Source: Asterella californica | Lineage: Eukaryota > Streptophyta > Marchantiopsida > Marchantiales > Aytoniaceae | DNA length: 64,000 nt | Reading direction: 5' to 3' | Assembly: GCA_036924285.1 (NCBI GenBank) | Contig: JAYKYS010000001.1 | Location: forward strand, 41,229,501-41,293,500 | In this document: piece by piece, positions 22,044 to 33,300 of the stretch | Layout: each line of letters begins with the position of its first letter | How positions within the stretch are numbered: position 1 is the stretch's first letter | Program-made: the position numbers and the translations under genes | Notes under the pieces: model-generated | Seen by the model: the letters and a program-made list of their open reading frames with translations, nothing else | Database searches by the model: none | What the model was told of the DNA's origin: nothing

Positions 22044-23688
22044 TTAGTAACTCTATTTCCAAATATAGTAGAATCGAACATGCTATCTTAAGGATGGCAG
22101 TTTTCTCATGTAATATTAGCTAGGACACCATGTGGCAGCATAGGTAGCGTAGGAAGGACAAGGTGGATGGCCAATTCGGGCAGGGGAACCGCTTGCATGT
22201 GAGGTAGCAACCTCCTGTCAGCGCCTCTCTCTCCCTGGTGGTCGCCTCCCCTGGTTCTCACGGTGGCAACATAAGTAGGATAGCAGCGTAGGAGGAAAGA
22301 GCTTTGCCAGTTCTGCCAGTTCTGTAGAATTCTGTAGTAACTGAACATACACACCGATTCTACAGGCAGGCAGGCGAGACACATTAGAGCAGAGACAGTC
22401 TTAGCGCACTACACCCGTCGTTGGAAACATACGAATAGTCTTGGAATATACCGGAGGGGTCTGCATACTCGCACCAGCAGTGGATCGACGATGTAGATAG
22501 AAGTAGTGGACAGTCTAGGAACAGGGAACGGCATCCTCGTGCAGTCCTGTTAGCTAGGCTGGTGTGTCGAGGAGTAGACGCAGGAAGCAGAGGGAGTGAG
22601 CTTCCCAATGTCATTGTGACTTCTTCTCGGGGAATAGATTGTGGATTTGAGTGCAGAAGCTTTGTCCATGTCTTCTGGATGGTGGGTTCATTGAATTCGC
22701 TCCCAATTGTGCATGGGAAGTGTTCTTCTTGAGTGGCGGTGACTGTCAGCAGTTGTGGAAGTGTAGCTTGACTCGTTCAGTAGAGCACTTGGGATCTACG
22801 TACGAACGGTCTTCTGGGTAAGTGATCCCAGAAGACAGAGCAGTCAGAGCAGCGAAGTGAAGAAGAAAGAAGCCTTCTTCTCACAGCAGAAGACGACATC
22901 CTCGAGTAGAAGACGGTGCAACAGTACTCACGTTTGTTGTCTTCCTCCCCAAACTATTACAAGCAGGGATGGCTTGTTAGTCAGGATCCGGACTAGAAGC
23001 CTGTCGGAATCTTAATTTACTCTTTTCATCTTGTTTTCTCTTGTTTGGCTTTTCTCATCTTCCCCATCTTCTCTCATCTTCCCCATCTTCTTACCTTCTT
23101 CTAGTGAGTTTCCGATACTTCTATTGAGCTTCCGTGAAGGTGGATGTCGTTGTAGTGCTGCAGGAAGACAACTTCCGTAAGCAGAAGCCTGGGAAGGCTA
23201 CAAGGGGCATACACACTGTGATTGATCTAAACCGTTGGAATGTGAGTGTGAGAATAAGGTGTAACGACCGTTGCTAGTCGACTTCTGCGAAGCAGGATGG
23301 CCTTCTGGAGGTGTGAGAAGACGAGTTGAACCCCCAGAAGACGAGGATCGCTTCGGGAAGACGGTATCGAGAAGACCGGAAGAAGCAATCTGGAAGCAAG
23401 AAGATCGTCTTCCCGAGCTTCTCTGTGAATAGTTGTGTGATATTGTAATTGGTAGTTGTTTGTTCGGGTTCCGAGCACCATTTGGCGTGTCTGGAAGACG
23501 TGTGGTTTTGTGTGGTTTTGTGAGAAGACGGGATTTCTAGACAAAACTCGTGTGTTTGTGTGTTTTGAACAGATCTTAGAACTTAGAGCAGCGTTACTTG
23601 TGCAAATCCTCTGTGGGAACGATATCTTGTATACTAAATGGGCAAAAGGAGAAATCCTTCGTCACTACATAAAGTGAGGAACCATTTT

Positions 23689-23706
23689 TGGCGCCGCTGC
23701 CAGGGA
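23689..23706 (+). other. Primer-binding site, tRNA-Asp type
   Basis: TGGCGCCGCTGCCAGGGA is nearly complementary to the 3' end of plant tRNA-Asp (ending CCCCGGCAACGGCGCCA), with two mismatches. It lies 19 nt inside the LTR end. This tRNA is used by several plant Athila/Tat-type elements. Confidence 0.75.
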
Positions 23707-24049
23707 TTTCATCTTAGTAACTTCTGTTCTAAGCTTCCTGGATCTGTGTGCCATTAGTTAGGTCGTTTCGAACTAACTTCAATTGTAGTTGAATGTGTTG
23801 TGGGACTCTATCTTGTTAGAAGACGGGAACCACAACCAGAAGTTGATAAGATACCTCAGGGAGAGTTGGAAGAAGCCGCTTCCCTGCTTCCAAGAACTTC
23901 TTGGAAGACTCGATCTTGGAAGACTGCAGTAAGCGCAACAGAAAGCAGGAGAAGAAGACGTTCTGACCTTGTGATCGGTTGTTCAGCCATTTGGTCTACC
24001 AGATCTAGTGGTAGAAGAATAGAGACATCGGTTCTCAGTACTCTGGTGG

Positions 24050-25804
24050 ATGCCTCCGACCGGAGGAAGAAGCAGAAGACGCACTGGTAGAGATCATGAG
24101 TGGGTTAACTCACCCCAGCGAACCGCTTCTAGAGAGCAGCGGATATCCCTGAGACACCAAAGGAAAGAAGAAGAGCTCAGGAAGATCCGATCGGTAGAGT
24201 TGGAAGAGCCTTCCATCTCGAGCATAATCTTTGACGAAGACAGAAGCCAACCGGGTGATCACGTGTATAAAGTAGATTTTGGTACTGGTTACTCGGAAGA
24301 CGTCTTCCCAAGTACGGAAGAAGCTTCTCAAGGTGAGGGAAGACTGGAGGAGATTGTTCCAGACGTCTCGGAAGGTAGCAGTGACAGTAGCTCTGACTCA
24401 AAAGACGACCTTCGTGACCCAGACAGGCCTGGACCTTCGAGAAGACCATCTCCACCACCTGGACTTGAGGAAGAAAGAAGTTGGCAGTCGCATCAGCCGG
24501 CAGTCGACATGGCTTCCCACACTCGGCAGAAGTACCATCCGTACGACGATGATGCTGATGCAGACGACTTCATCACGATGTTCGAGACCATCTCTAGATC
24601 CAACAAGGAAGACGTTGATGTTGACAGACTCCGTGTATTTCCCAGTTTGATTGTAGGGAAAGGAAGGAAGTGGATGAGTAAAACGTTGGATGATGTTGTA
24701 GTAATGGCCGCTTGGGCTACTCTGAAGGCAGCTTTTCTGAAGAGGTTCAGAGGAGTGAGCTACGATCGTATGACCCTCATAGAGCTTAAGAGGCTCGAAC
24801 GGAAGAAGAAAGAGACACTACGGGATTACACCGAGAGATTTGAAGATCTCCTGGATCATATCCCTCAGAACCAAGGAAGACCCGGCTACTGTGCTCAGCA
24901 AGCCGTGGACTGGTACTTGGGAGGATTGTCTCAGGACATGGAATTGTACTGCAGAAGAGGAGGAGGTGATGATTTAGCAGAGGTACAGAAGCATGCCGAG
25001 CAGTATGAAACCTCGAGCATCACTCGGAATATGACGAAAGACAAAGAGAAGACTTCGAAGAAGTCCAAGAAGTCGAAGAAGTCTTCCCGGAAGTCCAAGA
25101 AGAAGTCCAAGTCCACTGAAACTGATAACAGTGATTCGGAAGCAGCCTCTACTTCTGAAGAGTCTACTGTCGAAAGTTCAGAATCCGAATCTGAACAAGA
25201 GAAGAAGACGCGGAAGAAGAAGAAGAAGGAGAAGACGCGAGCAAGGGAGGAAGTTGTGCAGAAGATGCCTCAAACTCAGATCATTCAGTCTGCACCTGAT
25301 CCCCGCATCGATGAGTTTCTGAAGCAGTTTGCGTTCCTGAAAGTTCATCTTCTGAACCAGAAGGACAAGCGGAAGCAGCCTACGGCTTCCCGGCCAAACC
25401 TTTGGTGCAACCTTTGTAACTCTTCTGGACACACCAGAGATCAGTGTACGCAAGACCAAGCTGTCAACTGAGCAGGATGGGAAGAAGACGATGAGGGATA
25501 TCTACACGATCCCAGTGGGGAAACTTGCTATAGGATCGAGACGATACAACCCTTCACTCCTACGCCTCCCGCCCAATATAATCGTTATGTACCGAGGGAT
25601 AGAGCTAGCAATGTACAGACCATGACGCCCTGGCAGCCTTCTTCATCACAACGACCTCTCAATCCTCTTCCTGGAGCGTGCAATAATTGTGGAGAGACAG
25701 GACACTGGTGGTCCACCTGTCCTCATCCGAGAAGACAGATTGGGCAAGTGCCCTTGTGCGAGAATTGTAAGGAAGCCGGTCATTTCACAGGGAATTGTCC
25801 TTAG
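24050..25804 (+). pseudogene. Family-A gag (capsid and three zinc knuckles), broken by TGA
   Basis: The structural protein packages element RNA into virus-like particles. From the ATG at 24050, an N-terminal charged region is followed by a retrotransposon-gag domain (about residues 180-320; KYHPYDDDADADDFITMFE, WATLKAAFLKRFRG, LRDYTERFEDLL). A Lys/Ser-rich stretch follows (KKSKKSKKSSRKSKKKSKS), then knuckle 1, CNLCNSSGHTRDQC. TGA at 25469-25471 interrupts the frame, which then continues in phase through knuckle 2 (CNNCGETGHWWSTC) and knuckle 3 (CENCKEAGHFTGNC) to TAG at 25802. Three CX2CX4HX4C knuckles is more than the usual one or two. The TAG is followed in the same frame by pol, so it is either a readthrough signal or another lesion. 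Confidence 0.8.
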
Positions 25805-25822
25805 ACCTTACGACCCCGACAA

Positions 25823-28210
25823 ATGATGAGATTTGCAGATACCACGCCTCCTGCAGAAGCAGCATCAACTTCTAAGCTCGAGTTAGCAGTGGTACAGCAC
25901 ATCACGGTAGAAGAAGAAGATCCTGGAGATTGTACGGATTGTCTCCATATCGAGGAAGATGAACCAGACCCCGGGAAGCACGAAGGAAAGGAACCTCAGC
26001 TGCAGAAGACGACTGCAGCTCAGAAGATGGAGACACCTGAAGAAGCGTCATCTTTTACTTTGACGGATGGTACTGTTTGGAATCCTGATCCGAATTCAGA
26101 TAGTTGGCCTCCGGAGGAAGTCTTGGATGAAGCTGTGTTCAAGGTAAGTACCAGAAGCAAAGGGAAGTCAGAATCTCGTCAGAAGGACGTCAAGAAGAAG
26201 AAGCAGCGTAAGGAGAGGTCATCTTCTCCTGAGCGGCCGTCTTCTCCTACTTACGACCGAGAAGATCCGAAGTACTTTGCTCCTGACATTAGACAAGAAG
26301 TTGAAGCGATCATGCAAGAAGAGCTGGAGAAGAGACGGAAGATAGTACAGCAGCTTCCTACACCGACTACGGCAACACCTGTCTCACGGGAACAGCCTCC
26401 GGTCGAGGGAAGACACTCTTCTGGTCTTCCACCCAAGGAAGCAACCACTACATCTTCTCTGTTGGAAACTCCAGTCACCCTTCTGAAAAGATCTCCGTAC
26501 GACTTCTTGCGAGACTTGTGGAATCAGAAGGCGGATGTAACCTTCCAACAGTTGTTGGATGACAACGCTGGTTACAGGAAGTTGTTACAATCTGTGCTTC
26601 GAGGATCGAGGAAGAGGAGGGCAGCTAAACTTCCCAAGAGCACCCCGATCCTAAGAATAGAGCATGAGGACTTGGGAGCCCCAGAACTTGATATGGAGAT
26701 CCATGGCTGTCTTCTGAAGAAGGTACCCATTGATTCCGGCTCCGGAGTTAACATCATGACGGAAGAAACGGCGCATGCCCTGGGCTTCACTGAGTTCCAG
26801 CCTACTCCGAGAATTCTCAGAATGGCGGACCAGACCAGAAGACGACCTTTGGGGCAACTGAAAGATGTCTTGACGGTAATTGGTGGAGTATCTTTTTACC
26901 TCACTTACATCATTTTGCGACCTGTAGCTAAGGTTGGATATCAGGTGTTGATAGGAAGACCATGGCTGTATGCTGCAAATGTGAATACCGACTGGAAAAG
27001 ACATCGTTTGAGATTTTCCAATCCTACACCCAAGCCAGGTGAGAAGAGTAAGGTCTCGCTTCCTTGGATCAAGATTGGACACCAAGGTGAAACTCCGTCT
27101 ACAACAGAGGGGTACACTTCAGAAGACTCAGCTACGTCTTCTGACAGTGATGAACGGTATAATGAGTTTGTGGCGAATAACGTGTGTACTACAGAAGTAG
27201 CAGAGAAAGTAGAAGATGTGGTCTGTGGATACATTGAGTGCTACGAGATTGCGGAAGAAGAGCTTCCAGAAGACGAGAATACCGTCTTCCCTTCGGAAGA
27301 TCCGACAGTTGGTCTTCCAGAAGACAAATCTGAACCAGAAGAAGCTCCCAAACCGGAATACTTTGGTGCCAGTGAGTACAGTCACACTGAAGGAATGGTA
27401 AATCCGGATGATCTCCAAGAGATGGAGGTTGCTCCTGGGAAGAAGCTGAAGCTTTCCAAGGTGATCGACGACCAGCAGTTGGAAGACTTTCGAGAACTTC
27501 TAACGGAGTTCCAGGATGTCTTCGCGTGGACCATAGAAGACATGAAGGGCATACCTCGAGAGTTGGGAGAGCATCGCATCGACTTGCTGGAGGGCGTTGT
27601 TCCTACACGGCAGAGGCAGTATCGGCTCAACCCCAAGTACTCGCTTCTGGTGAAGGACCAGATTGACCAATACCTGAAGGCAGTAGTCATCTTCCCAGTA
27701 CTTAGCAGTGAGTGGGTAGCTCCTATTGTCATCGTGCCGAAGAAGCAGACAGGGAAGATCCGAGTGTGTCAGGACTTCCGGAAGCTGAACTTGGCCACGA
27801 AGAAGGATCATCACCCTTTATCATTCACCGACTCTGTGTTAGACCAGGTAGCAGGACATGAGTTCTACAGCTTCCTGGATGGGTATTCTGGGTACAACCA
27901 AGTTTCAATCAGAGAAGAAGACAAGTTGAAAACCACTTTCACCACTGATTGGGGCACGTACGCGTACAACCAAATGCCGTTTGGTTTATGCAATGCACCC
28001 GCCACATTCCAGAGGTTGATGATTACCATCTTCAAGGAGTATCTTCGCACCTTTATGGAGATCTTCTTGGATGATTTCTGTGTGTTTGGATCGAGAGAAG
28101 ACCACTTGATATTTCTAAGGAAGTGTTTTCTGAAGTGTAGAGAACATCGTTTGGCTCTTCACCCTGAAAAGTGCTTCTTTGGTATGTCAGGGGATCTTGC
28201 TAGGACATAG
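25823..28210 (+). pseudogene. Family-A pol, protease and reverse transcriptase
   Basis: Same frame as gag. About 240 acidic residues are followed by the aspartic protease active site PIDSGSGVNIM (26728-26760) and the LIGRPWLYA block. RT begins near residue 600: EWVAPIVIVPKKQTGKIRVC, YSGYNQVSI, MPFGLCNAPATFQRLM and the catalytic FLDDFCVFG (D750, D751). At about 28185-28195, in GMSG/ILLGHRISG, an apparent one-base insertion shifts the frame, so this reading ends at 28210 and the protein continues in the next frame. The RT core residues are all present. Confidence 0.85.
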
Positions 28211-29057
28211 GATTTCTGGAAGAGGTATAGAAGTCGACTGTGCTAAGGTGGAAGTCATCATGAAACTCCACCCACCTGCTAACCTGACACAGTTGAGAAG
28301 CTTCCTTGGCAACGTAGGATACTACAGGAGGTTTATTGACAAGTACGCAGAGGTAGCAGGAAGACTCACTAAGTTGCTGAAGAAGGACGAACCATACGTT
28401 TGATCTTCTGAGCAGCAGGAAGCATTCGAAGAAATGAAGAGGCTTCTGTCGGAATCCCCTGTCCTACGGCCGCTTGATTGGGAAAGAGTCTTCCACATTT
28501 ATGTGGATGTTTCTGCTTTCGCCATCGGGGTGGTGTTGAGTCTGAAAGATGAGAAGAAGAAGGATTATCCCATCTACTACGCGGGAAGACAGCTCAGTGA
28601 TGTAGAGAAGAAGTACTCGACAACTGAAAGGGAGTGTCTTGGCATGATTTACTCCTGTAGGAAGTTTAGACACTATCTTCTAGCAAACCCGTTCGTCTTC
28701 TATGTAGATCACTTCTCTTTGAAACATCTTGTAAAGAAAGCAGATTTGTCTGGTAGGATAGCTAGGTGGATTCTCCTACTCCAGGAATTTACTTACACAG
28801 TTGAGTACAGGCCCGGAAGACATCATGTTAATGCTGACTACCTATCCAGATTGGAGACAGAACGACAAGAAGATGAAGTGGAAGACGAGTTTCCTGACGA
28901 GAAGTTGTTTTCAGTTTTCGCAGAGACACTTTCATCTGAGGGGGGACGTACCGCCTGCTTCCCAGAAGACGAGACTAGATCTTCTGATCCCGTCTTTGCG
29001 ACTTCCACAGAAGAGTCGATCTTCAAGGACTTGAGGAAGTTCTTGGAAGACCAATAG
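28179..29057 (+). pseudogene. Family-A pol, RNase H
   Basis: Continuation of pol after the frameshift: LLGHRISGRGIEVD, LRSFLGNVGYYRRFI, then TGA at 28401-28403 within EPYV-SSEQQ. RNase H follows: FHIYVDVSAFAIGVVLS, YPIYYAGRQLS, YSTTERECLGMIYSCRKFRH, VDHFSLKHLV and HHVNADYLSR. In the usual TDAS-like motif of RNase H the order here is YVDVS, retaining the Asp. A TAG at 29055-29057 ends the segment in phase with the integrase part. Confidence 0.85.
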
Positions 29058-29069
29058 TATCCCGAGGGA

Positions 29070-30269
29070 TTGGATGCGGAGCAGAAGGCTGTCTTCTTAC
29101 ACAAGGCAAGACCTTACGCCATCTTCCAGGGTATCCTGTTTCGAAAGGGACATGACGAGAAGCTGAGAAGATGTCTCGAGCCGTCAGAGATAAAATCAGT
29201 GATCACAGGTCTTCACTACGAAGATGCTGGGGGTCACTACGAGTTGAAGACTACAGTGAAGAAGATGCTAGATGCCGGATACTGGTGGCCAACTATGTAT
29301 CAGGACACTTTTCAGGAGATCAGGAAGTGCGACGCATGCCAGAGAGTGGGAAGACCGACCGCTACAACAAGGTGGCCTCTTACCCCCATTCTTCCGCTTG
29401 CCTCGTTCGAAAAATGGGGAATCGACTTTGTAGGTCCTATTGCCCCGGTGGCGAGAAGAACACGAGCAAGGTACATCTTAATAGCTACCGACTATGCCAC
29501 CAAGATGGTGGAAGGCGAGGCCACGAGAAAGAACGATGCCGCAGTAGTAGCAAGGTTCCTATGGCATAACATCATCACTAGGTATGGATGTCCGCTGGAA
29601 TTGGTGTCAGATAGAGGCACTCATTTCTTAAATGAGACTATCTCCCTCCTGACCCAATATTTCAGGATTAAGCATCGGAAGACGACGCCATACAACCCGA
29701 AAGCGAATGGGCTGACGGAGAAGTCGAACGGTCTTCTGTGTAACATCCTGAACAAGGTAACTGTTAACCATGCGTACGACTGGGACACGAAACTGCCATC
29801 TGTGTTGTGGGCTTTCAGGATTTCACCTAAAGTCACAACCCAGAAGACGCCTTTCTACCTAACTTACGGCATGACACCCATTGTGCCCATTGAGTTAGAG
29901 GTCTCAACATACCGGTTAGCCGTATCCGAACGCATGGGAGAAGAAGAGAGCCAGGAGCAGCGTCTTCTTAACTTCGTAGAGTTTGAAGAAGACAAGAATG
30001 CAGCTTTGGAGAAGACGTACGAGGTGCAAGCGCAACGTAAGGTAAACTACGATAGCAAGTTGAGGAAGGTGACTGTTGTGGATGGGGACTTGGTGCTTCT
30101 CTACGACAACCGCCATATTAAGTTCCCCGGGAAACTTCATCTTCGCTGGATGGGACCTTACCGTGTCTTAGAGGTCTTCGACAATGGCTCCTTGCAGTTG
30201 GAAGAGTTGGACGGTACACTGATGACCACTCGTGTTAATGGGTGACGCGTCAAGAAGTACTGGACGTAA
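29070..30269 (+). pseudogene. Family-A pol, integrase
   Basis: Integrase inserts the cDNA into the genome. The zinc-binding HHCC region is visible (GLHYEDAGGHYELKTTVKKM then CDACQ). The DDE core has Asp in WGIDFVGP, Asp181 in LVSDRGTHF and Glu217 in GLTEKSN, with the canonical 35-residue D-to-E spacing. A GPY/F-type module (RWMGPYRVLEVF) is near the end and no chromodomain follows. A TGA at 30243-30245 precedes RVKKYWT and a TAA at 30267, so the original stop is probably 30267-30269. Confidence 0.88.
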
Positions 30270-30310
30270 ACAGAAGTGCAGAAACCACTGATGTTTGCGG
30301 GGACGCAAAC

Positions 30311-30327
30311 ATTTGAGGGTGGACGTA
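30311..30327 (+). other. Polypurine tract before the family-A 3' LTR
   Basis: TTGAGGGTGGACGTA lies immediately upstream of the LTR start TGTGGTG. It is purine-rich but interrupted, in the expected position for the plus-strand primer. Confidence 0.55.
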
Positions 30328-33300
30328 TGTGGTGCTCACAAATTACAGGATGCACGAATTTTTGAAATTTTTAAGAATAATAACTTGTTTGTATAACTGA
30401 AAAAGCGTTGTTACTTAAGGTTACGTCTTCCTTAACAGGAAGATGATCTTAAGAGCTGTTTGTAATAAGAAGTTGACTTCTTTGGAAGATGACCGTCTTC
30501 GGAAGAGCGTCTTCTCAGTTGCGTCTTCGGAAGACGAGAAGACGGCGGAAGACACCTGTCTTCCAGAAGACAGCGACCGCGAAGGACCAACCACGAGTTT
30601 TCGGGTAAGACAGTAGGTGTACCTACTGGGGCGCACCGAATAGGTAGGTAGGTCAGGAAGACACCCAAGGTCGAGAACCCCTAATCTGCGGGGAAGATGC
30701 GTGAGGAAGCACATTAGGCGCATTCAACTTCCCGCAGCACAGCGCGCTTGAAGAAGATCGATTGAGAGAGTGAGCTTCGCGAGCTAGCATTGAGAGAGGA
30801 ATCGAGTGAGACATCGAGGTAGGAGAGAACAAGTTGGCAGCTAGGCGAAGGGTGAGATCGAATTACGGGAGCACAAACAGCAGAGAGAGCGAAGGCGTTT
30901 CTGTGGAGCTTCCGAGAAGTTGACAGTGGAGAGTGGCAAGTAGAAGCGAAGGTGGAATCAAGGTGTGGACCGAAATTGACAGCAGGCGCAGTCGAGAGGA
31001 GTCGCATTGGAAGCTAGTACAAGAGCCAGAAGCGCGCGGAGGTCGAAGGCAACTCGGGGAGCCGAAGAAGACTGTAGAGGTTCTTTCCCCTGTTCTTTCC
31101 TCCTCCCACTTCTTCTCGCCATTGTCTGGTACTCCCCGCGCTTCCTTGATTGTGTGCAGGCAGCCTGATCGATCACCCCCACCCCCCATTCTTACTATTT
31201 GAGACATTGGGCGCGGAAGCGCTGCCCAATTTCTGTCAAGACATCTCCTTGCTTCTTCCCGAGCTCAATTCGAGCTTCCCTACCCCTAGTCTTCAAATTG
31301 GAGGACCCAACTATCAATTTCCCTACCCTACTACCTCTCTACCCCCGAAACTTGGAACAGAAGACGGTTCGGAAGATGGGAACATCTTCGGAAGACGCTT
31401 CTTAAACTTGGCTGTCTTCGGAAGACCGTCTTCGGAAGTCTACTGAACACCATTCGTATCAAGAGTGGATTTGCTTTGCTTTTGTGTTTAGAGAGACTTG
31501 GTACGAATCCTGAGTGGTGTGGTGAGTTGTTTTGTTATTTCGAGAAGTTGGAAGTCGGGAACTAGGTCTGTGCCTCCCGGTCTTCCAAGCTTCTCAACTC
31601 CCCATCTTCTTACAGAGACTAGAAGACTGGAAGGCTGACAAAATGAGCGAGAAGACGTGAGGGTCCATTCGGGTCTCTTCTGTCCGATCCATAGCAGCCG
31701 TTCCTTCTTCTTCCCGAACTTAGAAGAGAGTTGTGAGAAGTCTTGCTGGCAGAATCTGGAGGGAATGGTCGAGGGTCATGTCTTCCCATCATGCAGCAAG
31801 CTTCTTCTGAGTGCGTATGAGAGGTGAGAAGTCAGAAGAACAGAGTGCAAATGCTTGAGTCTGTTGTGATGATAGATTGCGTGTAGGAAGACGAAGACAG
31901 GTGAGACCAGTGAAGGGAAGTCTGACTTCGGGAAGTCTTCCGGGAAAGACATTTAATCGGAAGCTGTCCCGAGTGTCTTCCCAGAAGGCACTATCACCGC
32001 AGGAGCCCGCAACCATCTTCTGAACCTTTCTTATACTCTACTTCTCGCATATCTTGTATCTTCTGATAGGAAGTAGGATGTAATGCAAGGTGGGTTGTCT
32101 TCTTGGTAATCCATGCGAGGCCTTGCTTAGATAAGATTGTTTAGATATAGCTCGGAAGACGAGAGCTATCTAGGAAGTACTGTTAGAATCCCGGAAGACG
32201 GAGTAGTTGTCTTCTGAAATACTAGTTTCGTCCTTTGAGAAGTAGAAGCTGGACTGTGGGCATTCGGGAAGGACTGAGCCTTCAGCTCATAGTAGGTGCT
32301 TGTGGTTTAGTGCAACAGATCTTCCATGTATGTCGATGCATCCGCGGGGCTTGGTGTTACCAGCGGCAGAATTGGCCGAGGCCACTCCTTTTCTCAAGGA
32401 GTTGGGTCTCGACTTCTTCCTGTGGGATTGGAACCTCGCAGGTCAAGGGCTTCTGGAGGAGGTGTGGGCAGCGTTACCACCGCGTAACCGGAAGACTGGT
32501 GGCGGAGAAGACGGTCTTCCTGGACTGAAGACTGGTGGCGTAAGGCGTTTCACATGCTTGAGTCCGAGAACCGAGGCTATTGGTACGAGAAGAAGATCTT
32601 GCCTAGGATTGTGAGTTCGTGGCATGTGCCTGGGAGCACCATCTGCCTTTTCATGGAAGACAGGCAAGGGAGGAACGGTTGGAAGATAGAATCTTACCGG
32701 GAGCCGAAGAAGCGCCTCCTGGCGAAGTTATTTCTGCATCTCTTTCCCAAGGGGAAAGCGCAGAAGACCAGGTTCTTAGGAGATCAGGACGTGGAGTTCC
32801 TGGAATCAGTGTGGGATGGCGGAGTGCCCATCTACTGGGGCGCGTACATCCACAACTATGTACAGACGGAGCTAGCATACTTAGGTACCCCGGCGGGAGA
32901 ACACCTGACGCCCTTCCTCTGCTACTTGTATGTAGCCATGGGGGATCTTAGTAAAGATCAGCTGGCAGTGTATGGGCCAACGGAGCGACAGGAGGTGAAG
33001 GAGGAAACCTCGGAAGACGATGACCGAGAGGCAGCAGCAACGCCCCCTCCCACTCTGATGCCACAGCTGAGGCCCGGCTCTCACCAAAAGACGCTTCTGG
33101 TGAGGGAAGATGAGTCTAGTGGGTCGGAAGACGCCACGCCACTGAGGAAGATGGGTCCCAGAAGTGTACCGAGGACACCCATCTCCCTCATTCACTCAGG
33201 ATCGGAGTCCGACTCGGAAGAAGACCTGCTGGGTACCCGATCAGAGCAGAAGACTGCTTCTCAACGCCTGGGAGTCTTCCGAAGACTCCAGAAGACGAAG

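Larger units (their letters stand above)
17753..23669 (+). repeat. Family-A 5' LTR (5.9 kb)
   Basis: Begins TGTGGTGCCCAC and ends GTCACTACA, giving TG...CA ends with imperfect inverted tips (TGTGGTG/TGTAGTG). The matching 3' LTR starts at 30328. The length is exceptional for a plant LTR. It is explained by an internal open reading frame at 19725-22043 and long GAAGAC/GTCTTC-rich non-coding flanks. No LTR promoter could be fixed. Confidence 0.85.

Noticed and set aside
23800..24090. 96-codon frame before family-A gag, conserved in the second copy
   Set aside because: Two near-identical recent copies say little about selection; it is in a different frame from gag and has only an Arg/Ser-rich composition. 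A gag start further upstream through it cannot be excluded.
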